The position numbers and the translations under genes were made by a program. Positions 1 through 9,237 of a stretch of DNA of 64,000 nucleotides are shown piece by piece. Numbering within the stretch: position 1 is the stretch's first letter; each line of letters begins with the position of its first letter. The notes under the pieces are model-generated. The model saw only the letters and a list, made by a program, of their open reading frames with translations. It made no database searches and was not told where the DNA came from. Source of the stretch: Blastochloris tepida (GTDB taxonomy: Bacteria > Pseudomonadota > Alphaproteobacteria > Rhizobiales > Xanthobacteraceae). The stretch covers positions 174,001-238,000 of the forward strand of contig NZ_AP018907.1 in assembly GCF_003966715.1 (NCBI RefSeq). Reading direction: 5' to 3'.

Positions 1-1
1 G

Positions 2-229
2 CCGTTCGAGCCGTTCACGCTGGTGTTCTGCGATCCGCCCTACCGCCGGGGCCTTGCCGAAGTCGCTCTCGCTGGCGCCCGCGACGGCGGCTGGCTCGCG
101 CCCGAGGCGCTGGTGGTGGTGGAGGAGGCGGCCGAGGCCGGCTTCACCGCGCCCGAGGGCTTCGCCGAACTGGAGCGCCGAAGCTATGGCGAGAGCGAGG
201 TGACGGTGCTGCAGCACACGGGCGCTTGA
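2..229 (+). CDS. rsmD: 16S rRNA (guanine-N2)-methyltransferase RsmD, 3' part
   Basis: The last 75 residues of an RsmD-type methyltransferase are present; the 5' part lies outside the window. RsmD methylates G966 of 16S rRNA using S-adenosylmethionine in the cytoplasm. The visible stretch carries the catalytic motif (V/L)FCDPPY close to the window edge, followed by the usual C-terminal beta strands. The next gene on the opposite strand ends only 3 bp away, so the two converge tail to tail. The DPPY motif also occurs in other N-methyltransferases, but the length after it and the pattern FEPF-x-LVFCDPPY fit RsmD well. Confidence 0.85.
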   Translation, partial: PFEPFTLVFCDPPYRRGLAEVALAGARDGGWLAPEALVVVEEAAEAGFTAPEGFAELERRSYGESEVTVLQHTGA

Positions 230-232
230 GCT

Positions 233-574
233 CTACGCTTGGAACATCGTGACAAGCGTCTCCAGCATCTCACCGGCAACTGCCGGATCGAGCGTTCCCA
301 ACCGGCGCCGCAGCCGCTGCTTGTCGACCGAGCGGATATGATCGAGCGCAATATCGCCGGTCCTGCCGCCGAACTCGACCACGACCCGGCTCGGCCAGCG
401 TTTGTGCGTGCTGGTCAAGGGCGCCACGATCACGGTGGCGAGGACGGCGTTCATCTGGTCCGGCGAAATCACCACGCAAGGCCGAACCTTGCTGATCTCC
501 GATCCGATTGTCGGATCGAGTGCGACCTGCCAGACCTCGAACCGTTTCGGCTCGGGTCGCACCTGTTCGCTCAC
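233..574 (-). CDS. MazF/PemK-family toxin (endoribonuclease)
   Basis: A 113-residue protein starting at a GTG. It has the MazF/PemK pattern: an early FEVWQVALDPTIGSE segment (the G-[ST]-E motif), then K-x-RPCVVIS, then VAPLTS in the middle, and an L-D-x-I-R-S-VDK(Q)R segment after residue 75. Family members are mRNA interferases kept inactive by a partner antitoxin. The start codon overlaps the stop of the upstream antitoxin gene by 4 bp (GTGA), which supports the GTG start and translational coupling. No promoter of its own is visible. The substrate sequence cannot be predicted. Confidence 0.85.
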   Translation of the reverse strand: MSEQVRPEPKRFEVWQVALDPTIGSEISKVRPCVVISPDQMNAVLATVIVAPLTSTHKRWPSRVVVEFGGRTGDIALDHIRSVDKQRLRRRLGTLDPAVAGEMLETLVTMFQA

Positions 575-825
575 CACGTCCAGTCCTTGTCGTCGAACTC
601 GGTCAGGCTGCCGGCCCCGGCCCAGGGATTTTCGTCGTCGGGCCGCGGCGGGTCGGCCCGGAACGCCTCCTCCCAGCCGGCGCGGGGGTGGGTGACCGGG
701 CTCAGCACCAATTCGCCGCCGCGTACGGTCATCTCGACCGCGTCGGTGAAGCCGAGCTGGTCGCGGATCGCCTTGGGGATCCGTACGCCCTTGGAATTGC
801 CGATCCTGACGAGACTGGTCCGCAT
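571..825 (-). CDS. AbrB/MazE-type antitoxin
   Basis: An 84-residue protein with an N-terminal SpoVT/AbrB DNA-binding fold: VRIGNSKGVRIPKAIRDQLG at residues 6-25, the hallmark swapped-hairpin sequence of MazE-like antitoxins, followed by a short beta stretch and an acidic, disordered C-terminus that would wrap the toxin. The ATG at 825 is chosen because GGAGG lies about 5 nt upstream; a GTG one codon earlier is too close to that site. It forms a two-gene operon with the MazF-like toxin and probably represses its own promoter, as is usual in the family. The pair sits between rsmD and mutL, a position with no known functional link. Confidence 0.85.
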   Translation of the reverse strand: MRTSLVRIGNSKGVRIPKAIRDQLGFTDAVEMTVRGGELVLSPVTHPRAGWEEAFRADPPRPDDENPWAGAGSLTEFDDKDWTW

Positions 826-879
826 CACATCCTCCGGACTTACAATGTAGGTCCTCGTCCGTGGCCGAACAAGCGCAGG

Positions 880-2664
880 TTATCGCCGCCCGAACAGCCG
901 CTCGATGTCGGCCAGCGACAGCGTGACATAGGTCGGCCGGCCGTGATTGCACTGGCCGGCGTTCGGGGTGGTCTCCATCTCGCGCAGCAGCGCGTTCATC
1001 TCCTCCGGCTTGAGGCGGCGGCCGGCGCGCACCGAGCCATGGCAGGCCATGGTGGCGGCGACGTGCAGGAGGCGCCGCTCCAGCGGCAGCGCGTCGTCCC
1101 ATTCGGCGAGGTGGTCGGCGAGGTCGCGCACCATCTTCACCACGTCGGCTTCGCCGAGCAGCGCCGGCACCTCGCGCACCATCACCGCGCCGGGGCCGAA
1201 ACCCTCCAGCACCAGCCCGAAGCCGGCCAGCACTTCGGCCCGCGCCGCGAGCCTTGCCGCGTCGTCGGGGTCCATCTCGATCACCGCCGGCACCAGCAGC
1301 ATCTGGCGGGCGATGCCGCCATTGGCGAGCTGTCGCTTCATGCGCTCATAGACGAGGCGCTCATGGGCGGCGTGCTGGTCGACGATGACGAGGCCACCCT
1401 CGGTCTCGGCGATGATGTAGGTGGTGTGAAGCTGGGCGCGGGCGGCGCCGAGCGGGTGGCCCGCCGGCTCGTTGGCTGGTGCGGCTTGGCCGGCGCGGGC
1501 ATCGGCCGAGGGCGCAAGGTCCGCGAACGCCGCCTGCCGCGGTTCGCACAGTCCGGGAGGTGCGGCCGGCGAGGTCTCCGGCCGCCAGCCGGCGATGCCG
1601 GCGGGACGCGGCGGGCTCATTGGCCTCAGCGTCTGGAACGGCCGGGCGGGGGCGGCAGCCGAGCGGTGGCTTTCGCCGTGCAGTGCGGCGCGCAGGCCCG
1701 AGACCAAGAGCCCGCGCACCAGCCCGGCGTCGCGGAAGCGCACCTCGGTCTTGGCGGGGTGGACGTTGACGTCGACCTCGCGCGGGTCGAGTTCCAGCCA
1801 CAGCGCGGCGGCGGCGAAGCGGCCGGCCGGCACGAGGTCGGCATAGGCCGCGCGCAGCGCGCCGAGCAGCAGCTTGTCCTTCACCGGCCGGCCATTGACG
1901 AACAGATATTGCGACAGCGCATTGCCGCGGGCCACCGCCGGCAGGCCGGCGACGCCGGCAAGCCTCACGCCCTCCTTCTCGGCCGACACCGGCACGGCGT
2001 TGGCGCGGAACTCGGGGCCCAAGATGTCGCCGACGCGGGCGAGGCGGGCGGCGATGTCGTGGCCGCGCGCGGCATAGGTGACGGGGTCGCGCTCTTCGGT
2101 GACCAGCGTGAAGCCGATGTCCGGCCGGCTCATGGCCAGCCGCTTGACGACGTCGGCGGCTGCCGAACTCTCGGCGCGCTCGCTCTTGAGGAACTTCAGC
2201 CGCGCCGGCGTGGCGAAGAACAGGTCGCGCACCTCGACGCGGGTGCCGGCGGTGAGCGCTGCCGGCCTGAGGGCGGATTTCCGTCCGGCCACCACCTCGA
2301 TCTGATGGGCCTCGCCGCCCTGGGTGCGCGAGGCGATCAAGAGTTTCGCCACCGCGCCGATCGAGGGCAGCGCCTCGCCGCGAAAGCCGAGCGTGGCGAT
2401 GGCGAGCAGGTCGGATTCGGCGGTGAGCTTGGAGGTGGCATGGCGCTCGACCGCGAGTTCGAGGTCGGAGGGCGCCATGCCGATGCCGTCATCGGCAACC
2501 CGGATGAGGCGGCGCCCGCCGCCATCCACCACCACCTCGATGCGGCTTGAGCCGGCATCGAGCGCATTCTCGACCAGTTCCTTGACCACGGAGGCCGGCC
2601 GCTCGACCACCTCGCCAGCGGCGATGCGGTCGATCACGACGGGAGGCAGCAGGCGGACCGGCAT
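880..2664 (-). CDS. mutL: DNA mismatch repair protein MutL
   Basis: A 594-residue MutL. The N-terminal GHKL ATPase is complete: KELVENALDAG (catalytic Glu and Mg-binding Asn, residues 29-38), DDGIGM (58-63) and GFRGEAL (93-99). The C-terminal endonuclease motif DQHA-x2-E-x4-E is intact (DQHAAHERLVYE, residues 429-440), as are ACHGSVR and CNHGRP (near 572). MutL with this metal-binding endonuclease site nicks the nascent strand itself, so the organism should use MutH-independent, methyl-independent mismatch repair. The ATG at 2664 begins the canonical MPVRLLPPVVIDRIAAGEVV; an upstream in-frame extension through a repeat element is not coding. Confidence 0.97.
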   Translation of the reverse strand: MPVRLLPPVVIDRIAAGEVVERPASVVKELVENALDAGSSRIEVVVDGGGRRLIRVADDGIGMAPSDLELAVERHATSKLTAESDLLAIATLGFRGEALPSIGAVAKLLIASRTQGGEAHQIEVVAGRKSALRPAALTAGTRVEVRDLFFATPARLKFLKSERAESSAAADVVKRLAMSRPDIGFTLVTEERDPVTYAARGHDIAARLARVGDILGPEFRANAVPVSAEKEGVRLAGVAGLPAVARGNALSQYLFVNGRPVKDKLLLGALRAAYADLVPAGRFAAAALWLELDPREVDVNVHPAKTEVRFRDAGLVRGLLVSGLRAALHGESHRSAAAPARPFQTLRPMSPPRPAGIAGWRPETSPAAPPGLCEPRQAAFADLAPSADARAGQAAPANEPAGHPLGAARAQLHTTYIIAETEGGLVIVDQHAAHERLVYERMKRQLANGGIARQMLLVPAVIEMDPDDAARLAARAEVLAGFGLVLEGFGPGAVMVREVPALLGEADVVKMVRDLADHLAEWDDALPLERRLLHVAATMACHGSVRAGRRLKPEEMNALLREMETTPNAGQCNHGRPTYVTLSLADIERLFGRR

Positions 2665-2820
2665 CGGGGTTCGGGGCTCAGGGAGGAGGGGCAGCTCGTC
2701 TGGGTGGCTCGCCCGGGCAGGGCGGAATAGCGTCAGCGTAATCCGCCAAAATCTTCTGCCAAGATCAGTCCGGAATCGAGATGGGCGCAACACGCTGACC
2801 CTATTGCGCACGCCGCGCTC

Positions 2821-2922
2821 GTCATCCCGGCCAAGCGGCGAAGCCGCGCGCGCCGGGATCGTCCGCAGGAAAAGGCACCCTTTCCGGAGAACGGTCCCGG
2901 CTCGGCGCTTCGCGCCGTCCAG
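2821..2922. repeat. REP-like palindromic element (family A), uninterrupted copy
   Basis: Two facing hairpins separated by a short linker: GTCATCCCGGCCAAGCGGCG paired with CGCGCGCCGGGATC, then GTCCGCAGGAAAAGG, then a second palindrome around GGTCCCGGCTCGGCGCTTCG. The same arrangement, in the opposite orientation and split by an insertion sequence, occurs at 22.1 kb and 43.9 kb, so this copy shows what the empty target looks like. It fills the gap between mutL and the acuI-like gene. No gene function is implied. Confidence 0.75.
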
Positions 2923-2935
2923 GAATACCAGCGCG

Positions 2936-3919
2936 TCACCCGATCTCGACCACCAGCCGGCCGCGGACGTGCCCGGCGAGGATGTCGCGGCCGGCTGCCT
3001 CGACATCCTTGAGCCCGATGGTGCGGGTCATGGCCGCGAGCTTGGCGCGGTCGAGGTCGGCGGCGAGCCGCGCCCACCCCTCGCGGCGGCGCGGGCCGGG
3101 GCACATCACCGAATCGATGCCGAGCAGCGACACGCCGCGCAGGATGAACGGCGCCACCGAGGTGGGGAGGTCCATGCCGGCGGCGAGCCCGCAGGCTGCC
3201 ACCGAACCGCCATAGCGGATCATCGACAGCATGTTGGCGAGCGGGGTGGAGCCGACGGTATCGATGCCGGCGGCCCAGCGCTCCTTGGCGAGCGGGCGGG
3301 GGGCGCCGGCGAGCTCCGCGCGGTCGATCACCTCGGCGGCGCCGAGCTCCTTGAGGTAGTCCGCCTCATTGAGGCGCCCAGTCGAGGCGACGACATGCCA
3401 GCCGAGCTTGGCGAGCAGCGCGATCGCCACCGAGCCGACGCCGCCGGCCGCCCCCGTCACGATCACCGGGCCGCGGTCGGGCGACAGCCGCTGGCGCTCC
3501 AGCGCCATCACGCTCAGCATGGCGGTGAAGCCGGCGGTGCCGATGGCCATAGCCTCGGCCGCGCTCAGGCTCTCGGGCAGCGGCACCAGCCAGTCGCCCT
3601 TGACGCGGGCCTTCTCGGCAAAGCCGCCGAGATGCGTCTCGCCGACGCCCCAGCCATTCAGAATCACCGCATTGCCAGGCTTCCAGTCCGGGTGCGAGGA
3701 GGCCTCGACCTCGCCGGCGAAGTCGATGCCGGGGATCATCGGCCAGCGCCGCACCACCGGCGCCTTGCCGGTCAGCGCCAGCCCGTCCTTGTAGTTCACC
3801 GTCGAGTGGGTGATGCGCACCGTCACGTCGCCATCCATCAGCTCGGCCTCGTCGAAATCGACGAGGCCGACCGTCTGGCCGCCATCGGTCTTGTCCACCC
3901 GGATTGCCTTGAAGGTCAT
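2936..3919 (-). CDS. MDR-family NADPH oxidoreductase (acrylyl-CoA reductase AcuI / YhdH type)
   Basis: A 327-residue zinc-independent medium-chain dehydrogenase/reductase. Visible hallmarks are an N-terminal GroES-like domain with [13 protein letters not shown] and PGIDFAGEV, and a Rossmann domain with [17 protein letters not shown] for NADPH binding. These match the AcuI/YhdH group, which reduces acryloyl-CoA to propionyl-CoA or acts as a quinone-oxidoreductase-like enzyme. The ATG at 3919 has GGGGAGG six bases upstream; a GTG two codons earlier lies inside that ribosome binding site and is less likely. It stands between mutL and an MFS transporter on the same strand, with no pathway partner nearby, so the in vivo substrate is not fixed. 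Confidence 0.85.
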   Translation of the reverse strand: MTFKAIRVDKTDGGQTVGLVDFDEAELMDGDVTVRITHSTVNYKDGLALTGKAPVVRRWPMIPGIDFAGEVEASSHPDWKPGNAVILNGWGVGETHLGGFAEKARVKGDWLVPLPESLSAAEAMAIGTAGFTAMLSVMALERQRLSPDRGPVIVTGAAGGVGSVAIALLAKLGWHVVASTGRLNEADYLKELGAAEVIDRAELAGAPRPLAKERWAAGIDTVGSTPLANMLSMIRYGGSVAACGLAAGMDLPTSVAPFILRGVSLLGIDSVMCPGPRRREGWARLAADLDRAKLAAMTRTIGLKDVEAAGRDILAGHVRGRLVVEIG

Positions 3920-3964
3920 CGTCACCTCCCCTTGCCGCCGGGTCTCTGCCCGCCGGTCTTCTTG

Positions 3965-5233
3965 TCACGCCGAAACCGGCGCCGCCCGCACCACGGCGCG
4001 TTCCTGGATCGGCAGGTGAACCAGCGCCGCGAACAGGCCGAGCGCGACGCCGAGCCACCACACCACGTCATAGCTGCCGGTGGAATCATAGAGGAGCCCC
4101 GCCAGCCATACGCCGAGGAACCCGCCGATCTGGTGTGACAGGAACACCACGCCGAAAAGCATCGCCATCCAGCGCGGGCCGAACATCACCAGCACCAGGC
4201 CGGAGGTTGGCGGCACGGTCGACAGCCACAGAAGGCCGATGCCGGCGCCGAAGGCGAGCGCGGTCAAAGGCGTCAGCGGCAGCAGCACGAAGCCGACGAT
4301 CAGGGCAGCGCGAGCCGCATAGATCGCCGACAGGAGGTAGGGCTTCGACACCTTGCCACTCCAATAGCCGGCGAGCAGCGAGCCGGCGAGGTTGAACAGG
4401 CCGATCAGCGCCATCACCCAGCCGCCGACGGCGTTCGAGATGCCGTGGTCCACCAGATATTTCGGCAGATGGATGGTGATGAAGGCGAGGTGGAAGCCGC
4501 ACACGAAGAAGCCGGCCACGAGAAGATTGTAGGAGCGGTGGCCGAACGCCTCGGCGAGCGCCGCCTTCAGCGTCTGGGTCTCGGCGGCCGATGGGTCGCC
4601 GGCCGGTTCTTCGGCGCGCGGCGTCATCAGCACCACCGACAGCGGCAGCACCATCACCATGGCGGCGCCGAACAGCGTCAGCGTCGCCTCCCAGCCGATG
4701 GTGCCCTTCAGGAACACCGTGAGCGGGGCGAACAGGAACTGGCCGAACGAGCCCGCCGCCGAGCCGGCGCCCAGCGCCATCGGCCGCCAGGACAGCGGCA
4801 AGAGCTTGCCGAAGGCCGCCAGCACCAGATTGAACGAGCAGCCGGCGAGGCCGAAGCCGATCAGCACGCCCGCCGACATATGAAGCGAGAACGGGTCGGC
4901 GGCGTGGGCCATCCAGACGAGGCCCAGCGCGTAGAGCACCGCGCCGGCCATCAGCACGCGGGTGACGCCGAAACGGTCGGCCAGCGCCCCGGCGAAGGGC
5001 TGGCCGATGCCCCACAGGATGTTCTGGATGGCGGCCGACAGCGAAAACACCGCCAGCGCCCAGCCGCGGTCGACCGACATCTCGTTGGTGAAGAAGCCCA
5101 TGGCCGAGCGCGGGCCGAACGAGATCATGGCGATCAGGCAGCCGGCGAGCACGATCACGCCCGGCGTGCGCCAGCCCGGCCGCGACGCGGAGACGGTGGC
5201 CGGGCGCGCGGCGGGGGCGGGCGTCGCGGTCAT
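3965..5233 (-). CDS. Major facilitator superfamily transporter
   Basis: A 422-residue membrane protein with about twelve hydrophobic segments and the MFS layout of two six-helix halves; the first half contains GALADRFGVTRVLMAG, the inter-helix 2-3 loop motif. The sequence resembles the NarK/OFA-like branch (monocarboxylate or oxalate/formate style carriers), but the substrate cannot be named. The ATG at 5233 is preferred because CGGAG lies about nine bases upstream and the first helix follows after a short polar N-terminus; an earlier in-frame ATG lacks a ribosome site. It is 45 bp upstream of the acuI-like gene on the same strand and might be co-transcribed with it. Confidence 0.85.
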   Translation of the reverse strand: MTATPAPAARPATVSASRPGWRTPGVIVLAGCLIAMISFGPRSAMGFFTNEMSVDRGWALAVFSLSAAIQNILWGIGQPFAGALADRFGVTRVLMAGAVLYALGLVWMAHAADPFSLHMSAGVLIGFGLAGCSFNLVLAAFGKLLPLSWRPMALGAGSAAGSFGQFLFAPLTVFLKGTIGWEATLTLFGAAMVMVLPLSVVLMTPRAEEPAGDPSAAETQTLKAALAEAFGHRSYNLLVAGFFVCGFHLAFITIHLPKYLVDHGISNAVGGWVMALIGLFNLAGSLLAGYWSGKVSKPYLLSAIYAARAALIVGFVLLPLTPLTALAFGAGIGLLWLSTVPPTSGLVLVMFGPRWMAMLFGVVFLSHQIGGFLGVWLAGLLYDSTGSYDVVWWLGVALGLFAALVHLPIQERAVVRAAPVSA

Positions 5234-5656
5234 CAGAAAGGCTCCGGAGAATGGTCGCAGAAACAACCATGACCGCCCGGCGGACGCAATGCATGGGCCC
5301 GACACGACGGCGTGACGCAACTGCATGGCTGGCGGTCGCAGAATGATGCGGTTTCCGGCGGGGCGGCCGTAGGGGCATCGCCGGGGCGCGCCTCACCCTC
5401 CCGCTCGGGCCATATTGTGACCCTGAGGACACACCCCGCGGAAAATCGCGGATGGACATGCGGTTACGGAAGGGCTGGGTCTGGCCGCCGGCCGGCGGCG
5501 GCTCGGGGGCGGGCTCTCAATAAGGCAGGCGAGTCAGTATTTTGCCGGCAACACGGACTTGGCCGTGGCAGGCGGCGGTGGCGCGCCGGGCATTTGTCGA
5601 CGCCTTCGAGCGGACCAAACATCGCACTTCTCATTTTTGTGACGATGGGGTATAAG

Positions 5657-5681
5657 GGATGTGCTCTAAATGAGAATAAGT
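5657..5681 (+). promoter_or_regulatory. Possible second, degenerate NadQ-type operator
   Basis: TGCTC, five bases, then GAG and AATA reproduces the core spacing of the perfect palindrome at 5912-5938 (TGCTC, five bases, GAGCATA). The outer arms diverge. It lies about 258 bp upstream of the main site, centre to centre. It could support looping or be chance. Confidence 0.3.
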
Positions 5682-5911
5682 GCTCGGTTCGACGTGCCGG
5701 CGAACCAGCCATCCGCGCCCGGACTTTCGACCGATGGGGCGCGACGGAAGACGAACTTGCGGCTGCGATGACCGTTCGACTGCGATAACCGTGCGACCGG
5801 CACGACCTTCGCGACAAGATCGGGCTTGCGCGAGCGACAGGCGCTTGCGCGACCTATGACATTCCGCACGAGACGCTGGCGGGTCCGGCTTGCGCCGGGT
5901 ATTTCGCAACC

Positions 5912-5938
5912 CATATATGCTCAAATTGAGCATATATG
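5912..5938 (+). promoter_or_regulatory. 27-bp perfect palindrome, candidate NadQ operator of nadABC
   Basis: Two 13-bp arms, CATATATGCTCAA and TTGAGCATATATG, flank a single central A. The palindrome ends 16 bp before the nadA start codon and just before its ribosome site (AGGAGG at about 5941-5946), so a bound protein would block transcription initiation or early elongation. The NAD-pathway regulator NadQ (NUDIX-like sensor with winged helix), which in alphaproteobacteria controls nadABC, is encoded in this same window at 15669-16646. Assignment of NadQ to this site is inference from the pairing. Confidence 0.8.
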
Positions 5939-5954
5939 ACAGGAGGGACTGCCG

Positions 5955-7052
5955 ATGGCCGCTCTTCATTCCGTTGCTGCACTGCGGGCGGTGCCGACCG
6001 CACTGGAAGCGCTGCCGGCCACCGGGCAAGGCCTGCGCTTTCCGCCGGTCCAGGTGCCGGACCTGACCTATACGCCCGAGGTGGCGCGCGAGACGGCGCA
6101 TCTCTACGACAAGGTCGCGCGGGTCATTCCGCCGGTCGAATGGCCGTTCTTCGCGCCCTATGTGCGGGCGATCAATGAGGTGAAGCGGCAGCGCAACGCC
6201 GTCATCCTGGCGCACAACTATCAGACGCCGGAAATCTACAACTGCGTTGCCGACGTGGTTGGGGATTCGCTGCAGCTTGCCCGCGAGGCAGCGCGCGCCG
6301 ATGCCGAGGTCATCGTGCAGGGCGGCGTGCATTTCATGGCCGAGACTTCGAAGATCCTCAGCCCCGACAAGACGGTGCTGATCCCGGACAGCCGTGCCGG
6401 CTGCTCGCTCGCGTCCTCGATCACGGGAGCCGACGTACGGGCGCTGCGCGCCAGCTATCCGGGCGTGCCGATCGTCGCTTATGTCAACACCTCGGCCGAG
6501 GTGAAGGCGGAGGTCGACATCTGCTGCACCTCATCCAACGCCATCCATGTGGTCGAGAGCCTCGGCGTGCCGCGGGTGATCATGGTGCCGGACCAGTTTC
6601 TGGCCAAGTTCGTCGCCGCGCGCACCAAGGTCGAGATCATCGCTTGGCACGGCGCCTGCGAGGTGCACGAGCGTTTCACGGCCGACGAGATGCGCCGCTT
6701 CAAGCTCGACGATCCGTCTGTGCGCATCGTCGCCCATCCGGAGTGCCCGCCGGAGGTGATCGCCGAGAGCGATTTCGCCGGCTCGACCGCGGCGATGATC
6801 GACTGGGTGAAGAAGAACCGGCCCGGCCGGGTGGTGCTGGTCACCGAGTGCTCGATGGCCGACAATGTGATGGCGGAGACGCCGGACGTCGAGTTCGTGC
6901 GCCCGTGCAATCTCTGCCCGCACATGAAGCGCATCACGCTGCCGAAGATCCTCGACAGCCTCGTCAACATGACCGAGGAGGTCGTGATCGACCCCGACGT
7001 CGCGGCGCGCGCCCGGCGCTCGGTCGAGCGGATGATCGCGCTGAAGGCTTGA
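5955..7052 (+). CDS. nadA: Quinolinate synthase A
   Basis: A 365-residue NadA, which condenses iminoaspartate with dihydroxyacetone phosphate to give quinolinate, using a [4Fe-4S] cluster. The three cluster cysteine regions are visible by comparison with the E. coli enzyme: SRAGCSLA (C150), HGACEVH (C235) and PCNLCPHM (C318/C321). Substrate-binding segments [27 protein letters not shown] and [10 protein letters not shown] are intact. The ATG at 5955 follows AGGAGGGACTGCCG. It is the first gene of nadA-nadB-nadC, preceded by the 27-bp operator palindrome, so the pathway is probably repressed as a unit when NAD precursors are plentiful. Confidence 0.97.
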   Translation: MAALHSVAALRAVPTALEALPATGQGLRFPPVQVPDLTYTPEVARETAHLYDKVARVIPPVEWPFFAPYVRAINEVKRQRNAVILAHNYQTPEIYNCVADVVGDSLQLAREAARADAEVIVQGGVHFMAETSKILSPDKTVLIPDSRAGCSLASSITGADVRALRASYPGVPIVAYVNTSAEVKAEVDICCTSSNAIHVVESLGVPRVIMVPDQFLAKFVAARTKVEIIAWHGACEVHERFTADEMRRFKLDDPSVRIVAHPECPPEVIAESDFAGSTAAMIDWVKKNRPGRVVLVTECSMADNVMAETPDVEFVRPCNLCPHMKRITLPKILDSLVNMTEEVVIDPDVAARARRSVERMIALKA

Positions 7053-7352
7053 TGCGAAGCGCCGGCTCACGGGCCGGCGTTTCGACGCGTGCGTTTCCGG
7101 GCGATGTCATTGAACCCGGAAACCGGATGACACGGCCTCCGCGAGACCGCTTTGCGATCGCGGTTGCCGGCGAGGCTCGTTGCGGGGCATCGGCTCCGCC
7201 GGCCTCCTGGGGATGCGCCAGGGTCTGGAGACGCGCCGACGTCGTGCGATGCGTCCGGACCCTGGGACGTCCCGGGGCGCGTTCCGCGCCGACTGCTGAA
7301 CCGGGCCGCTCTTCCAGCTGTGGGAGAGGCGTCCGGGAGAGGATCAAGTCTG

Positions 7353-8975
7353 ATGTCTGATGAAGCCAAGACCGCCCCGACGCTCGCGCCAGCCTCGTGG
7401 GGCGGCATCGACGATGTCGTCATCGTCGGCGGCGGGCTGGCCGGTCTGTTCTGCGCGCTGAAGCTGGCGCCGCGGCCGGTCACCATCGTCACCGCCGCGC
7501 CGATGGGCGAGGGTGCCTCGTCGGTCTGGGCGCAGGGCGGCATCGCCGCCGCGCTCGGCGAGGGCGACACGCCCGAGGCCCACGTGGCCGACACCATCGC
7601 CGCCGGGGCGGGCATCGTCGATGTCCGCATGGCCGAGCTGATGGCGCGCGAGGCCGACGAACGCATCCGCGATCTGCTGCGCTACGGCGTGCCGTTCGAC
7701 CGCGACCTCGAAGGCCGGCTTGCGCTGTCACGCGAAGCGGCGCATTCGGCGCGGCGCATCGTGCGGGTGCGCGGCGACCGCGCGGGCGCCGCCATCATGG
7801 CGGCGCTGGTGTCGGCGGTGCGCGCCACGCCGTCGATCCGCATTCTGGAGAACTATGTCGCCGAGGATCTGGCGCACGAGGGCCGCTTCGTCGCCGGTCT
7901 CGTCGCGCGCCCGGCCAAGGGCCGCGCCGCGGTGCCGGTGATCCTGCCGGCCCGCGCGGTGGTGCTGGCCTCGGGCGGCATCGGCCACCTCTATGCCGTC
8001 ACCACCAATCCGGTGCAGGCGTGCGGCGGCGGCCTCGCCATGGCGGCGCAGGCCGGCGCGGTGATCGCCGATCCTGAATTCGTGCAGTTCCACCCGACCG
8101 CGATCGCGGTGGGGCTCGATCCCGCTCCGCTCGCCACCGAGGCGCTGCGCGGCGAGGGCGCGGTGCTGATCGACCGCGACGGCAACCGCTTCATGGAAAG
8201 CCTGCACCCGGCGGCGGAGCTGGCGCCGCGCGACGTGGTGGCGCGCGGCGTGTTCGCCTCGATCGCCGCCGGCAAGGGGGCGTTCCTCGATGCCCGCAAG
8301 GCGGTGGGCGCAGCGTTCCCCGACAAGTTCCCCACCGTGTTTGAGGCCTGCCGCGAGGCGGGGCTCGACCCGGTTACCCAGCCGATCCCGATCGCGCCGG
8401 CGGCGCACTACCACATGGGCGGCATCCTCACCGACGCCAACGGCCGTACCTCGCTCGACGGGCTGTGGGCGGCGGGCGAGGTGGCCTCCACCGGCGCCCA
8501 CGGCGCCAACCGGCTGGCGTCGAACTCGCTCCTGGAGGCCGTGGTGTTCTCCGCCCGCATCGCCGAGGACATCCAGGGCCTGTTGCCGGTGTCGAACCAG
8601 CTGCCGCTCAGGGTGGCCAATGGCCAGCTCGCGCTTGCCGGCCCCTCCGGCCAGGAGGCCGAGCAGATCACCCGGCTGCGCGGGACGATGAGCGCCGATG
8701 TCGGCGTGGTGCGCGCGCATGCCGGGCTCGAACACGCGCTCGTGGTGGCGCGCGACCTTCTGGGGCAGGCGCGCACGGCGCGGCTGAAGGCGATGGCCAC
8801 ATGCGCCCTGCTGATCGCATCGGCGGCGCTGCGCCGCACCGAAAGCCGCGGCGCCCACTGCCGCTCCGACTGTCCGCAGACCGAGCCCGCCTGGGCGCAC
8901 CGCACCTTCACCAGTCTGGACGAGGCGAAGACGCTGGCCGATGCCATCGCCGCCAAGGCGGGCGTGGCGGCGTGA
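7353..8975 (+). CDS. nadB: L-aspartate oxidase
   Basis: A 540-residue FAD enzyme that oxidises L-aspartate to iminoaspartate for NadA. The N-terminal dinucleotide fold [15 protein letters not shown] is near residue 20; [54 protein letters not shown] and [16 protein letters not shown] are the succinate-dehydrogenase-flavoprotein family motifs, including the HxMGG substrate/FAD region. The ATG at 7353 has GGGAGAGGA just upstream; the longer in-frame extension reads through non-coding sequence. It starts 300 bp after nadA and continues toward nadC. That 300-bp gap holds no gene and no clear terminator. Confidence 0.96.
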   Translation: MSDEAKTAPTLAPASWGGIDDVVIVGGGLAGLFCALKLAPRPVTIVTAAPMGEGASSVWAQGGIAAALGEGDTPEAHVADTIAAGAGIVDVRMAELMAREADERIRDLLRYGVPFDRDLEGRLALSREAAHSARRIVRVRGDRAGAAIMAALVSAVRATPSIRILENYVAEDLAHEGRFVAGLVARPAKGRAAVPVILPARAVVLASGGIGHLYAVTTNPVQACGGGLAMAAQAGAVIADPEFVQFHPTAIAVGLDPAPLATEALRGEGAVLIDRDGNRFMESLHPAAELAPRDVVARGVFASIAAGKGAFLDARKAVGAAFPDKFPTVFEACREAGLDPVTQPIPIAPAAHYHMGGILTDANGRTSLDGLWAAGEVASTGAHGANRLASNSLLEAVVFSARIAEDIQGLLPVSNQLPLRVANGQLALAGPSGQEAEQITRLRGTMSADVGVVRAHAGLEHALVVARDLLGQARTARLKAMATCALLIASAALRRTESRGAHCRSDCPQTEPAWAHRTFTSLDEAKTLADAIAAKAGVAA

Positions 8976-8995
8976 TGATCCGGGGCTGCAACCTG

Positions 8996-9210
8996 TCGTC
9001 CCCGGCGAGCATGGCGAAGCCATGCGAGGGAAGGGGACCCAGGACCTGCACCGTGGACCTGCACTGTTGCCCAGACTTTGGGTTTGGGGTGCCACGGAGT
9101 TTCCTTCGGACGCACCGCCCTTCGTATCCAGCGTATCCAGCCGCCTACGCGTGGTCCCTGGGTCCCCTTCCCGCGCGCGATGCTGGCGCGTCGCCCGCGC
9201 CGGGGACGAC
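8996..9210. repeat. Large inverted repeat of the REP-like type between nadB and nadC
   Basis: Two facing arms: GTCGTCCCCGGCGAGC...AGGGAAGGGGACCCAGG at 8996-9042 and CCTGGGTCCCCTTCCC...CGCCGGGGACGAC at 9157-9210. Each arm is itself a hairpin (for example GCATGGCGAAGCCATGC). The 110-bp core between them reads as unique sequence of unknown nature. A similar facing pair occurs at 30202-30343. It fills the nadB-nadC gap and could act in mRNA processing or termination. Confidence 0.7.
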
Positions 9211-9237
9211 CGCGTGGCCTTTGATTTGGATTCATTC

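Larger units (their letters stand above)
5234..5954. other. 721-bp intergenic region upstream of nadA
   Basis: No convincing gene is visible on either strand; the open frames here lack family resemblance and ribosome sites. The segment 5600-5700 is noticeably AT-richer than the flanks and contains a degenerate copy of the nadA operator (5657-5681). The nadA-proximal end carries the perfect operator palindrome. The stretch probably holds the divergent promoters of the MFS gene and the nadABC cluster. Confidence 0.6.

Noticed and set aside
5312-5788. Open frame of 158 codons in the gap before nadA
   Set aside because: No ribosome site, no family resemblance, Arg/Gly-rich composition of a non-coding frame; it also runs over the operator-like site.
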